The position numbers were made by a program, and so were the translations under genes. Source: Symbiodinium natans (Eukaryota; Sar; Dinophyceae; Suessiales; Symbiodiniaceae). Taken from it: a stretch of DNA of 64,000 bases. The notes under the pieces were generated by a model that saw only the letters and a list, made by a program, of their open reading frames with translations, ran no database searches and was not told where the DNA came from. This document shows, piece after piece, positions 41,325-51,826 of the stretch (within the stretch, counting starts at the first letter, position 1; each line of letters opens with the position of its first letter). The stretch is from assembly GCA_905221605.1 (NCBI GenBank), contig CAJNDS010002083.1, positions 368,287-432,286 of the forward strand, written 5' to 3'.

Positions 41325-44300
41325 ATGGACCCTTCGGTGAAAGAGCTCTTGCAGCGCCCCGAGAATCGCGTGTGTGCCTGGGCCTGCTGGAAGGATTGGT
41401 GGGCTTGGAGTTGATCTGGGCTGGACCTAAATTGTTAGGACCCTTGCTCGTACTCCAAGCTATAAGGAAGACAAGAATGAGACCCCAAACGGGATGAGGG
41501 GATTGGGACTTGCAGAGGCCTCGTCCTCTTGTGGCAGTGCCTAGGACCTAGGAGAATGTGGGCATTGCTTTCCAGGCCGAAGAGGGCAAAGCCTCCCAGA
41601 CTAGCCCTTGGTTCCCCACTCCATGTAATGTAACGCGCTGTAGGGCCTCTTTTGCGCTACCACAGGTAGCCCTCCTATCTAAGGTGGCAAATCGCCTTTG
41701 GTATCGATATTTTCTTTATGACATGATGAAAGACTTCTCTTGCAAGGGCATGCAGAGACGAACACGGAGTCTAAACCACCCCCATTTATGATTCAGGGCT
41801 TGAGAGCCTCAGGAACAACTCCTTCGTCGTGTAGAGACTTTGAACCCCACATATGAAGTGTTTAGGGTCAGGGCTTACCTAGAGACTAGTCTGATGTAGT
41901 TCTTTTCCAGGTTCCTTGTGCTGAGTGGTTCCCTATAAAGTCCTACCGTGCACCACCCCAACGGAAACTACACTGGAGCCCTTCAACAGCGTGTAGGCGC
42001 TCCATGTTTCAAGCAGAGAAACCAGGTGCCGACTGTGGTGAGCGCGCGCCGCGCTGGTGCAGCATCAACCTTGGGGTGATCCTCTGTGCCGAGTGCGCCT
42101 TGGATTCGGGCTTTAGGGCTTCGGGCCTTAGGGTTGAGGACCGGGCCGTTTAGGGTTTAGGGTTCAGGGTCTAGGGTCTAGGGTTTAGGGTTTGGGTTTA
42201 GGGTTTAGGGTTTAGGGTTTAGGGTTTAGGGTTTAGGGTTTAGGGTTTAGGGCTTCGAGCCCGGGAGTTTGCAGGACTTGGGCCTGAGGCATTCTGGCGG
42301 AGTGGGGGTTTTCCAATCTGTCTTGAACCCCGTAGGGTGCGGGAGGATGGCCGGGGCACTGCCCGCGCGACCTAAAGAGCTCAACATTAAAAGGCCCGGA
42401 CTCGAAGAGTTGTGGGTTGAGGGGTTGATATAAGGGGTATATAATGGGGTCCCCTTTTGAGGGCCCCTACTAAGGGACCCTGTGCTGGAAATACCCTATA
42501 AGATAGGGGTGCTTAAGACAAGGGCTGGTACTCCCCGGAGCAGGCGCTGGCATACACCGCAAGCTGGGAACCCACATCTCCTTCGTGCAGAGCTTGAGCC
42601 TCGACTCGCTGAAAGACGAGTGGGCTTCGTGGGCTGCAGCCAGGGGTTAGGCTTAGGGTTTAGGGATCAGGACTTAGGGTTTAGGGTTTAGGGTTTAGGG
42701 TTTAGGGTTTAGGGTTTAGGGGACAGAGATTGCTTCGGAGTTTCCTTTCTTGAGCTACTGGGGGCCTTGCACAGACTTCGAGGGCCACCAACATGCCAGG
42801 GCTGTATGGGCATTTGGGTAATTGGGAGGTCTTTGGCCCAAGGCATACTAAAACTTCAAATCCCGGGCCCTAGATCACAAAGCCCCTAACCCAGACTCTT
42901 AGGCCCTCACTACGAAAGGACAGGAAGGGAGCAATCGAGAATCTTGTGCTGCAGTGTTTTCCTGATTCCCTGCCCCCCCCCCCCCCCCTCCCCCTTCAAA
43001 CAAAAGACCAGTTGCCATTTAGCTGCGAAAGGACGCCCCTGTCAGAGTCCTCCTCCCTAGGCCCTACACTCTAAACCCTGAACCCACCCAACCCAAACCC
43101 CAAACCCCAAACCCGAAACCCTAAACCCGAAACCCGAAACCCGAATTCCCTAAACGCTAAACCCTAAACCCCAAACCCTAAACCCCAAACCCCAAACCCC
43201 AAACCCCAAACCTGAAGGTCCAACAGCTCCTCTCACGGGGGAACGCCGCTGGGGCCGAGCGATTCGAAGCGGCTTTGCCCCAGTCCTGGACGAAACCAGA
43301 GGCAGATGTTTGGGGTTTAGGGTTTGGGGTTTGGGGTTTAGGGTTTCGGGTTTAGGGTTTAGGGTTTGGGGTTTAGGGCTTAGCGTTTGGGGTTTGGGGT
43401 TTGGGGTTTAGGGTGCGTGTTCTTTTCTCTTCCCCAAAGGGGGTAAGAATGGGCTTATGGGCTTTGGGGTTGAGAAGTGTCGAGGGCTCGTTACAGGGTT
43501 CTTAAGGTTACATACCTTGAACGCCCCCCTCCCTCCCGTAAGAACCCTCAAAGCGAGGATGCGGATTCGAGGTTTCTTCTTCAAGGATTCGGTCCATACC
43601 CTAAACCCTAAACCCTAAGCCCTAAGCCCTAAGCCCTAAGCCCTGAGCCCTGAGCCCTGAACCCTGAACCCTAAACCCTAAACCCTAAACCCACCCCCAA
43701 ACCTTCAGCCTCAGGCTCTCAGCACCGGAGGCGACCGCATCGATGCCAGAAGCGGGTACCATCTTGCTTCTCGACCTGCATCCCTAGAAGCCAACAATCC
43801 CGAAGCAGCACCGGGAGAAGCCCGCAAAGAGGAACCCGAAAACTTAGTGGCTGTCAGGGCTTCGGATTGAGGATGGCTCGTCTAGGCTGGCATACTTGGT
43901 TTCGGGGTTTTAGGGGGAATGGAGGATGAGGGTTCTTCAGTTTTTGAGCTCAGAATGCTAGAATCAAGATCAGGTTTTCAGGACTCAGGGTGCAGGTGTT
44001 GTGCTAAGCTCGTGGAACATGTGTGGCTGCTTGCTTGATCGAGCTGCTGGTCGTTTGTGCGTGCCTGGCTCGGATCTCTGGTGCCATTCTTACGGCATGG
44101 CATGCGAGCTGCACAGGCTCAGATGGGGTTGCCGGGTTTGAGGTTGCTGGTTTTGGTCCTTAAGAGGCCAGCGCATCGGCCGGCAAACCCCTAAAATCCC
44201 AAACCCTCACGTACCACGTGCGGTACATCTCCTCATATGCCGCGGTCACACTTTCTCGTAATGCCACCATCGTGAGCCTCCTGTGAACTCAACAAAAATG

Positions 44301-44403
44301 GCTCTGAATTGGTGCCAGCTGCTAGCCGCAAACCCCCGATTTCCAGGAACAATATATCAGGGCGAAGTACGAGCACCAGCTCTTTGCGAAAGCAGGGGGC
44401 CAG
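41325..44403 (+). CDS. ArfGAP-domain protein, five exons resolved
   Basis: Exon 1 (41325-41373) begins MDPSVKELLQRPENRV. Exon 2 (42026-42094) gives, once joined, CADCGERAPRWCSINLGVIL followed by CAE. Exon 3 (42544-42623) gives AGIHRKLGTHISFVQSLSLD and SLKDEW. Exon 4 (43218-43307) gives VQQLLSRGNAAGAERFEAAL and PQSWTKPEAD. Exon 5 (44347-44403) gives EQYIRAKYEHQLFAKAGGQ and ends at GTGGGA. The zinc finger is C-x2-C-x16-C-x2-C, and the catalytic arginine is in GIHRKLG. All known ArfGAP core elements are present and every phase matches, so the domain looks intact. ArfGAPs stimulate GTP hydrolysis on Arf GTPases at membranes. Exon 1 starts at an ATG, but the frame is open upstream. Later exons beyond 44403 are expected. 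Introns 2-4 contain telomere-like arrays, and intron 2 uses GC-AG. Confidence 0.85.
42139..43690. repeat. Telomere-like arrays filling ArfGAP introns
   Basis: TTTAGGG arrays are at about 42145-42252 and 42650-42720. Mixed CCCTAAA/CCCCAAA is at 43060-43212, TTTGGGG/TTTAGGG at 43309-43412, and CCCTAAA/CCCTAAG/CCCTGAG variants at 43593-43690. The 43309 array starts at the donor of exon 4 and the 43212 array ends about six bases before exon 4. Confidence 0.95.
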
Positions 44404-44680
44404 GTGGGAAACTTTGGTTTGGGAAAAATCGATGGGGAGAGAGGGTTTCTGGGCCATCAGAGTTTGGGACTTTAAGGTTTTACAGGGTTTGGGATTTCGA
44501 GTTTCAGGGTTTGCAAATCCGCGGGAACCCGAGAAACTTCAAGCCCTAAGCTCTGAGAGGTTTACCTTAGAAACTCCTTGAAGTGAAATGCGTCAGCCTT
44601 CCGAAGTCGCACAGTGTCAGCCTTTGGGGGGCCTGCAAAGGCTCTGTCGAAGGTGCAGAGGCAGCTTGCAAAGCGGTGTT

Positions 44681-44828
44681 CTACTTGGAGGTTCATGGTA
44701 CTTATGAACCTAATTATAACTGTACTTATAACTGTACTTATAACCATAGTAGGGCACTGAAGGGGCTTATCGGTACAGTTGTAAGTGCAGTTATAATTGG
44801 TTAACGAGTATCATGAACCTCCAAGTAG
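44681..44828. mobile_element. 148-bp inverted-repeat element (MITE-like)
   Basis: The ends are CTACTTGGAGGTTCATG and its exact complement at 44812-44828, with a subterminal imperfect inverted repeat (TTATAACTGTACTTATAACT against AGTGCAGTTATAATTGG). GGTGT lies next to both ends and may be the target duplication. It separates two coding-like segments. Confidence 0.75.
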
Positions 44829-44829
44829 G

Positions 44830-45062
44830 TGTCTGAGTCGCCCTTCTCCCACCGCTTCCGCGTGCTGCTGCGCCGCCGAGGCTACCGGGGGTGTGGGGCT
44901 CACAGCTCGTGGGACGAAAATGGGCTTCCAGACCCGCTAGAGTATCTGCCTGACTATTGCTCACTGCAGAACGCACCTTCCTGCCGGAGCAAGCAATCAT
45001 CTAAGTTGAGCCCACTTTGCCAAAGACTTGGCCCAAACCGCCTTCCGTCCCAGGCGAAACCC
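44830..45062 (+). CDS. Candidate exon(s), basic, unrecognised
   Basis: The open frame reads SPFSHRFRVLLRRRGYRGCG, then SSWDENGLPDPLEYLPDYCS, and after a CTGCAG acceptor-like site APSCRSKQSSKLSPLCQRLG to AKPG before GTAAGT, a full consensus donor. It may be a downstream exon of the ArfGAP gene. Immediately upstream is the 148-bp inverted-repeat element, and before it (44592-44676) another coding-like stretch SRTVSAFGGPAKALSKVQRQ. A minus-strand frame over the same region is also open but less protein-like. Confidence 0.35.
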
Positions 45063-45295
45063 GGTAAGTCCCGTAAGCCCTCCAAGCGCTACAAGCCACC
45101 CCGGATCACAAGTCTGCCCGTGAAGCCTGTACCCTGAACCGGAACCACCAATCCTAATCCCTGAGCCTGAAAGCCTAAGCTTCCCTAGGCCCGAAATTGC
45201 CCTAAGGCCTTTAGGGCAGTTTCATGGTCCCTTAGCATGGGCCCTTAAAAGGATACCCCTTATGTATTCCTTGTATACCCTTATCAAGGGGCCAA

Positions 45296-45560
45296 ACCCT
45301 AACCCTAAACCCTAAACCCCAAACTACCCTAAGATACAGCCAAAGCCCCAAAGCAAGCAGAGACCTTGGACAGGCGCGGAGCCCTTCGGCCTGGCACCCT
45401 CTAAGCCGGGGCTCCGGCACGGCAGCCTTCGACTTCGGGCAGGTGTGAGGGTTTAGGGCTTAGGGTTTAGGGTTGAGGGAGTTTAGGGTTGAGGGAGTTT
45501 AGGGTTGAGGGTTTGGGGTTTAGGGTTTAGGGTTGGGGGAGTTTAGGGTGGTTTAGTTGA
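45296..45560. repeat. Telomere-like arrays with GAGGGA spacer variants
   Basis: CCCTAAA words lie at 45296-45320. At about 45446-45560 there is a mixed array in which GGGTTGAGGGAGTTTA units alternate with TTTAGGG. Confidence 0.9.
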
Positions 45561-45948
45561 GGGTCTAGGGTGTTTTTCGGCTTTAGGGTGGCGGGTTTGG
45601 GGCTTCGGTGCCAGGATCTTAGTAGGGATTCAAGGTCCCGGTTTTGCATGCTCACTTCGTGGGGGTTCTCGGTTCAGCGTACAGGGGGTGTATAGTTTGA
45701 GCTCAGTATAGGGCTCGGGGGCTTAAAGGTTTGCAGGAATCAGGGGGTGGGATTCAGGCGTGCAGGTTCTGTTGGGGACTGGGTTAGGGCTTCGAACATG
45801 CAGAATAACGCTCGGCCCTAGGCGCACAGAGCTTCTGAGCTTTGGGAATTCATTGGGAACGGAGCCATCAGTTGGGCATGTAGCCATTTAAAGCTTCGGG
45901 TCTGGGATTTATGGCGTAGGGTGTAGGGTATCGCTCAGGCGTTGGGGT

Positions 45949-47690
45949 TTAGGACATGATTAGGGCTTCAACCTCGCCAGATCCTGCACCCGGGTCACCA
46001 GCCGAGCAATGGAACGTTGCCGGGGCCTGAGAAGAAGATAAGCCATTGGGCTTAGGATTTGTAGTGCTTTCCCCAGCAAAGCTACCCTCCACATCTAGGG
46101 TGAGCATGGGAGACTCGAACGGCAAGCTCTGAGTTGCGTAGCCGTAGCACATGACACCCCCAACACCAAGAAGGAAGCAGTCTCTGCATTGCATTTTAAA
46201 GAGGTGTGCAGTGTCAAAGTTTGTTTGGGGATCGCAGGCTTCAGACATCTCAGAATTCTTTCTTGGTGTCGAGACTTTCCTCAGGCACAGAGCAACCCTG
46301 CGCTTCGCCTCCGCACTCTGGCAGCTACTTTAGCATTTGGGCATTTTAGGGTTGAAGCCTGACCCACCCTAAGTCTTCAACCCTTAAGCCCGAACCCCGA
46401 ACCTCCACTACACACCTACACCGCCTACACCCTAAATATCCCTACGCCCACAACCATTCAACCTGGGGACCTGAACCCTAAACCCTTCGACCCCAGTCGC
46501 TCGGAAATACCCAGGCCAGGGAGATAGCCTGGTGCGCGTGAACGGCGTGGGTTCCGGGCCCGAGGGCGGCTCGGAGGCCCTAAAGCAGCTGCAGCGAGAG
46601 AGCCAGGCATGGGCTTGGGGTTCATGGTGTCGACGTCGGGTTTGGGCGTCTTGGGGGCTCAGGGTTTTTTTTTGACCTTTCAGCGATGGTCAGATCCCAA
46701 TTCAGGATTGAGGCTCTGATTCCTCTGATGTTCCCAAGCTGGCCACTGAGCCTAAACCCTGACGAGCCCCAAACCAAGACCAAAATGGGGCTGATAACCT
46801 GATAACCGAGAATCGCTGGCGCCTGCAGGTTTTGCTGGAGGTTGAGCGTTTTCGGCCTCCAGAATTTCTCAGTGCTTGAGCTGCAGAATGCTGTTGGGGG
46901 TTGTTCCACATTCAACAGTAGGCTTCTTTCGGGAGTCCAGTTGTCAGGCATGGTGCACACGCCACCATAAGAGTACCGTAAGTTGAAGCACTCGCAGTTC
47001 AGCACGTATGGGCTTTGTAAGTTGCTTGAGCACCTGTGCACTTTATTTTCAGGACAAAGTCAACCAGCCTGACAAAGCCGCACCAACCTCAATTTTTAGG
47101 ACTTTCCTTCGGGATGGCTGTTGGAATTCCTGTGTCAGCTTCACAGTGTGGCAAGATAAAGTTCTCGAAGCAAATCACCACACGCGTAGTCTAATGAGAT
47201 CCTGAGATGCCCCAACCAAGCACTGCTCCGACACTCGAGCTCTACAGTAAGTCAGGTAAATTTCGAAACAGGGCCTCACTGCCAGAAGCTGATCACTAGC
47301 TGCTTTCCATTTGTTGCAGCCAGCAGCTAGCAGTCAGCATGGTTCTTGCTACTCCCAACTTACATTGCCAAGCTGAATCATGGTGCAGCTCGACCGTTGA
47401 GCAAAAGCCTCTTCGAGGAAGCCTTTTTCCCCACTCTTCCAAGGCTACGCCTGGCTTGTTCCGGCGAGCTACCTGCTCTTCAACCCGGCAAAGCTCAGCT
47501 GCTTTTGCTGCAAAGTGGGCTGGGACTGCATCTTGACCGTGCTGCTTTTGATGTTGTTCGGCTCTTGCAGGGTTGTGGAGGGGCTTCAGAGTCAAGCTAG
47601 TAAAAGAATCGGTCTGAGGATAGGCTCTGTGTTGTTGACATTGATCTTTGCTGTATCTGGTGGGGACAAGTTTGGGCCTTTGGATCACTA
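45949..47690 (-). CDS. Multi-exon minus-strand gene, unrecognised
   Basis: Three coding-like segments on the minus strand. 47690-47364 reads AEQHQKQHGQDAVPAHFAAK, AAELCRVEEQVARRNKPGVA and FCSTVELHHDSAW, and ends at a GTAAGT donor. 47035-46820 reads SPYVLNCECFNLRYSYGGVC, then NWTPERSLLLN and SSSTEKFWRPKTL. 46248-45949 follows an acceptor-like GAG and reads MSEACDPQTNFDTAHLFKMQ, CRDCFLLGVGGVMCYGYATQ and SPMLTLDVEGSFAG. The last two segments are Cys-rich and may be extracellular or zinc-binding. A plus-strand alternative at 47040-47190 (DKVNQPDKAAPTSIFRTF after TTTCAG) overlaps the gap and is unresolved. No family recognised. Confidence 0.45.
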
Positions 47691-47774
47691 AGGTACGTCA
47701 TCTAGCTTGCTTGAGAAGCACCGCGGACGCGAGAAGGAGCTCTTCTTGCAGATCTGCCGGGCCCCCAAAACCTC

Positions 47775-47845
47775 TTCAAACCTAAACCGAACCCTAAACC
47801 CTAAACCCTGAACCCTAAACCTTAAACCCTAAACCCTAAACCTTG
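47775..47845 (-). repeat. Telomere-like array (CCCTAAA)n
   Basis: Degenerate CCCTAAA/CCTTAAA units in the spacer between divergent candidate genes. Confidence 0.9.
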
Positions 47846-47965
47846 GATCCCAAATGGCTGCCTCTGAGCCTCCTCAGATATTATGAGGTTCAGTCGATTC
47901 AGTTCATATTTTGCTAAAGTTAGGGTTCGCTGTAGCGTTCAAGGTGTGTTATGTTTGTGGCCCAG

Positions 47966-49414
47966 GTTCCAAGTATGCTTCACAGCCAGAAGACTGGGAG
48001 GCTCGCTGCCACAGCTTGCTCAGTGCTTTGTCGGAGACCACGGGAAAGTGAGTTGCTTTAGGATTTAGGGAAGTTCAGGGTTCAGGGGGTTAATCTTGCG
48101 GCGCCTGTGCTCGGATGTTTCAAAGCGTTTGCCCTGAAACAGTACCCGTGAGGATGTGCTGCAACTTCTGGCCATGGCGCCTGGCGCTGCAGCTCATGTC
48201 AGCCAGAACAGGAGGGCAAAGCGTGTTTTTTCGGCAAGGACCTTCGTGTGCGGAAAGGGGCCTGTTTGGGGATGGTGTACTTTCACATTCTGAGCCAGTG
48301 TGAAGCAGAATCGCTAAGCGTGTCTGGCGGTGTAAGAGCTTCCTTTTGGCGGGCCGACTTGAGGGGGCCCTGGGAGTTTAATATAGGGGTCGGAATAGTT
48401 ACTAACAATGTTCCCTGATGGTCCCTTTGTAGTTATACCATAATACCCCCCCCCCCCCCCCAAAAAAAAAAAAAAAACCTTATTAGGGGCCTATATTACT
48501 ATAATAACCCCAAAGAAGAACCCTACTAGCGGCCAATATTAGGTTTGAGAGGCTTACCTTGGCAGCCAAGGCAGCGACCGGAATGCTGCGATGATCTCAA
48601 AGGCTGGGACACTTCTCTTCCTCCGGGGGTTTCGGGGATAGGGTTTAGGGTTTAGGGTTTAGGGTTTAGGGTTTAGGGCTCAGCTACCTGAAGACGTGTA
48701 GCTGCTCAAGAGACTGAAATGTGTTCATCAGAAGTTCTCACTTCCAGGAAAAGCAAACGTCCCGCCTGGAATGCGTAGGCCCGGGCCAAACTATCGCAGT
48801 GTCAGCAGGGCGAGGACCGCAACAGTGGAGATGCTTGAGCCTGAAACTCTAATCCTTCCAGGTGTGGCATAGACTCGACTACACCCCCACCCTACCCCTC
48901 AAACTGAGGCCCAAAGAAGGCTGGATCGGGGTTATTTGCGGTTATTTTGGCCATCTTCGGGGGCTTACGTTTGAGGGCACCTTTTTGAGATCCGAATTAT
49001 AAGGGGATCCTACTATTTGGGGGTCTATTTAGGGGTCCCCTATTTTCGTAAACCTCTAAATGTCCCACTTCCTCGAAAATCCGATCACCCCCTCTCACCT
49101 TCCTCCAGCCACCCAATTTCTTAGTGTCTTTCTTTGGGCCCGGCCACGGGCCCTGTCTTTATCCGAAAGCTTTCCTGGTCCCGAAATCTACATCCCTCAC
49201 GAGACCCTGGACCCCTACTAGTCTACTAATTGCTTAAGAACCCCCCCCCCAAAAAAACAACAACACAATAAATTGTTCTTCCATATAAGGGTAAGACAGG
49301 GATTATTATCTTTCATTTTGTTGGGTTCTTAAGCAATTAGAAGTCATGCCCAAAGTTGACCACTGCGTCAAGGAGTTGCAGCTGCTCGAAGCCCTTTGTC
49401 GCCACCTCGCACAG
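47966..49414 (+). CDS. Multi-exon plus-strand gene, unrecognised
   Basis: Exon a (47966-48047) follows CCCAG, reads SKYASQPEDWEARCHSLLSA and LSETTG, and ends at GTGAGT in phase 2. Exon b (48143 to about 48222) follows AACAG in the matching phase and reads TREDVLQLLAMAPGAAAHVS, then QNRRAKR. Exon c (48748-48861) follows TTCCAG, reads VPPGMRRPGPNYRSVSRART and ATVEMLEPETLILP, and ends at GTGTGG. Exon d (49341-49414) reads MPKVDHCVKELQLLEALCRH and LAQ, and ends at GTGGCT. Splice sites and the phase of a to b agree well, so the exon series is credible although no domain is recognised. Dispersed repeat B and a MITE lie in the introns. Confidence 0.55.
48387..48476 (+). repeat. Dispersed repeat, family B copy 2, with poly-C/poly-A tail
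   Basis: It begins GGGTCGGAATAG, contains TTCCCTGATGGTCCCT, and ends in about fifteen C then about sixteen A. It lies between exons b and c of the surrounding gene model. Confidence 0.65.
48635..48680 (+). repeat. Telomere-like array (TTTAGGG)n
   Basis: Six units in the same intron as repeat B copy 2. Confidence 0.95.
49226..49340. mobile_element. 115-bp MITE with perfect 18-bp inverted ends
   Basis: The left end is CTAATTGCTTAAGAACCC (49226-49243) and the right end is its exact complement (49323-49340). The interior has a C/A run and an AT-rich core. The right end finishes in TTAG directly before candidate exon d, so its last AG could serve as the splice acceptor. No clear target duplication was seen. 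Confidence 0.8.
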
Positions 49415-49554
49415 GTGGCTTCCCACTGTGTATCCCAGCCCTGTCCCTGACTAAAGGGTTTAGGGTTTAGGGGCAACTTCAGGGGGTCGGGGGTGGGGCG
49501 GCGGGAGGTGTTCAGGGTTCAGGCTGGGTTTACTAAACCCGGACCACACACGCA

Positions 49555-49620
49555 AACCCCAAGCCCTAAGCCCTAAACCCTAAACCCCAAACCCCAAACC
49601 CTAAGCCCTAAACCCTGCAG
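49555..49620 (-). repeat. Telomere-like array
   Basis: CCCTAAG, CCCTAAA and CCCCAAA units. About 50 bp downstream a plus-strand stretch (49668-49750) reads AAEAIFLLYEAAGAKHGGRR and may be one more exon. Confidence 0.85.
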
Positions 49621-50269
49621 ACCCAATGACCCTAAAACAGAACAAGCCCGAAGGCCCCGAAACCTGCCGCGGAAGCCATTTTTCTGCTTTATGAAGCCGC
49701 AGGGGCCAAGCATGGTGGCCGAAGGCAGCAGCGAAGACGGTCCGCTACCAAGGGCCTTTTTCGGGGGGTTCAGGGTCTTCTCAGGACTCGAGCTATTTGT
49801 GTTTGAAGATTCTTGAGTGTATCTGACGTGGCGGTCATGAGACTGCTTCTCCCTTGAAGTGCCATCTTGACAACTTAGAGACTTGGAGCTTCATCTTCCC
49901 CCCCTTTTGCTCCCCCTTGTCTCCCTAAGAACCCACAGCTCTCTCCACTCTTGTCCAGTGCCTCTTTGTGGGCGAGGAGTGGCTTGGACCCCCTATGCTT
50001 GGCCGCAGCTCGCGGCGCGGCAGCACTTTTTGCTTTTTCAGCATTCCGAGTGTTTGCAGCTTGTGTCTGGAGATGAGTAGTTCTTAACTTAGGAGTTGCA
50101 TCTGCGTATCCCAATAAGCAGCACTGCCGAAGATTGCGAGGGATGGAGGGCACAGGGCAGTGCAGAACTGAGACTTCAGGCTTAGTATCGAATTCTCGCA
50201 GCATCGGGTTTTGGGACATTGGTATGCAGGACGAAGCCCCCAGCACCATGTACCAACAGGTAATAACAG

Positions 50270-50760
50270 GCAGGAATGGATCTCCATTCTGGATGTTGAT
50301 GCCATGCAGGTTCTGCAGCTGGACTACAGCGGTGGCACGCTGGGCCTTCTGCACGACCGGGCGGCCCTGCAAAGTGGTATGGTGATTGCAGCCCGCCTGA
50401 GCTTAGCACATGGCTGTACACGGTGCTTGTGAGGAGGTCTGTTAAATCAGAGCTGCCGGGTATCGTGAGTCTCTGCAGCCTGCCTCCTAGGGCAAGGGGC
50501 GACGAACTCTCCAAAATCTTGTGAGGATCATGGCCGGCTGTCCCACTCTCTACCCAGGTCCGAGATGTTGTGGAGGGCTCGGCTGCTGAAGCAGCAGGCG
50601 TTCTCCCAGACGACCTTGTCGAACGTATCGGCAGCGACGAACTCAGCTGTTGCTGACCCAGAGGTTGCGATCTCTAGCTGCTTGCACCCGGATGCGAGTT
50701 CAGAGCTGTGAGATCTGTGCTGCCCAGTTCTGGCGAACGCGGTTGGCAGCACTCGAGGAA
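50270..50760 (+). CDS. PDZ-like domain protein, exon fragments
   Basis: 50270-50376 follows ACAG, reads QEWISILDVDAMQVLQLDYS and GGTLGLLHDRAALQS, and reaches a GT. The LDYSGGTLGL part fits the first strand and carboxylate-binding loop of a PDZ domain. 50558-50650 follows CCCAG and reads VRDVVEGSAAEAAGVLPDDL, then VERIGSDEL, the classic PDZ pattern 'V..V..GS.A..AG....DD.V..I....L'. 50662-50760 follows another CCAG and reads LRSLAACTRMRVQSCEICAA and QFWRTRLAALEEL, in a frame that would need only a 17-nt gap, so a frameshift or a wrong border is likely there. PDZ domains bind C-terminal peptides and scaffold complexes. Confidence 0.6.
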
Positions 50761-50874
50761 CTGACATACCCTGCCAACTCTAAACCCTATAAGCCTTGAC
50801 TCAGAATGTTATTTCCTGCAAACTCTAAACTTTAAAAAACTTTGAAGCCTCCTAAACCCTAACCTCGAAGCCTC

Positions 50875-51270
50875 CTAAACCCTAACCTCCAACTTCATCC
50901 CCGATTGCCCAATCCTACACTCCGGTGAGCGACGTCTGCCAGGTGAGGATGCCGTTGACGTGGCGCTAAAGAAGAAGGAGGCAGGCAGTTTTAGGGCTTG
51001 TAGGCTTGTAGGCCTTGCAGGGCTTGTAGGGCTGGTAGGGCTGGTGTAGGGCTTGTACTGGTAGGTGGCTTCAGGTTTATAGCCTCTCGGTAGTTGAAGT
51101 TGAGGGCTCAAAGGCTGGAACCCAACTTTCAGAGACTTGCCGTCGATGTGTTGTGGGGCTTCGGGGCTGAAGGTCTCTGCATGAGTTGCGGAGGTGTCTC
51201 CGGGAGCGGACGGGGCAGTGAGCCTGGCCATCCGACGGCGCCCGACAGAGGAGAAAGGTGTGGTCTGCAT
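50875..51270 (-). CDS. Candidate minus-strand coding segment, Pro/Thr/Ser-rich
   Basis: An open frame of 131 residues reads SVGRRRMARLTAPSAPGDTS, then IDGKSLKVGFQPLSPQLQLP and a YKPY(TSP)n stretch produced by a short GGCTTGTAGG-type tandem repeat (about 50995-51060). Codon use over the non-repeat half is coding-like. No domain recognised, and the opposite strand is also open. Confidence 0.3.
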   Translation of the reverse strand: MQTTPFSSVGRRRMARLTAPSAPGDTSATHAETFSPEAPQHIDGKSLKVGFQPLSPQLQLPRGYKPEATYQYKPYTSPTSPTSPARPTSLQALKLPASFFFSATSTASSPGRRRSPECRIGQSGMKLEVRV

Positions 51271-51520
51271 CGCATGGCTCCACGGCCTTCCTGTTTCTGG
51301 GGGGTTCAGGGCCGCGAGTACTTAGAGCGTAAAGGTCCAGGTCAGAATCTGTCTCTCCCTTCTCGCCGTTGCCACGGCTGGGCAAGCTCGTTGCAATGTG
51401 AAGCCTCGAACACTTGATCTCAGAGTTTCGCTCTGTCATAGTTGGGTAACCTGTTACATTATTAAGGGTGCCTAAACCCGGTAAGGAATAGGAATTTACA
51501 TTTTTCAGGCTCTCCCAACC

Positions 51521-51700
51521 ATGGACAAATTCAGAGTCCAGTATATACTGCGGAGACTGTTGCAGGACCCGTGGTTGGCAGGCGACTGTTGCGCTTCATT
51601 GTGGGAACCTTGTCCAAGGGTGCCAACACCCTCGGGGTTCAGGGGTTTAGGCTTTACACGGTTCAGTGTGGCTAAGATCACACAGATGACCCGGTCTTTG

Positions 51701-51736
<36 letters not shown>

Positions 51737-51826
51737 CTTTGCAGCCTTCATTGCTGGGCAAGGTATGAATGCCTCAAGGCAGCCGCAAGACAACGTCAAC
51801 AGCGCATTAGCAGCAACAAAACTTAG
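51521..51826 (+). CDS. Candidate exons around a CT microsatellite
   Basis: MDKFRVQYILRRLLQDPWLA at 51521 and ARYECLKAAARQRQQRISSN near 51760-51820 look like exon pieces. The CT run at about 51706-51735 between them is presumably intronic, although the frame stays open through it as Ser-Leu. Confidence 0.25.

Noticed and set aside
42410-42490. Possible small inverted-repeat element (ATATAAGGGGTAT ... ATACCCTATAAG)
   Set aside because: The arms match imperfectly over only about ten bases, no second copy was found and no flanking duplication is visible.
47346-47600. Leu-rich plus-strand ORF (LPTYIAKLNHG...)
   Set aside because: The minus strand over the same bases gives a charged, protein-like reading that ends at a GTAAGT donor, so the plus ORF is more likely its shadow.
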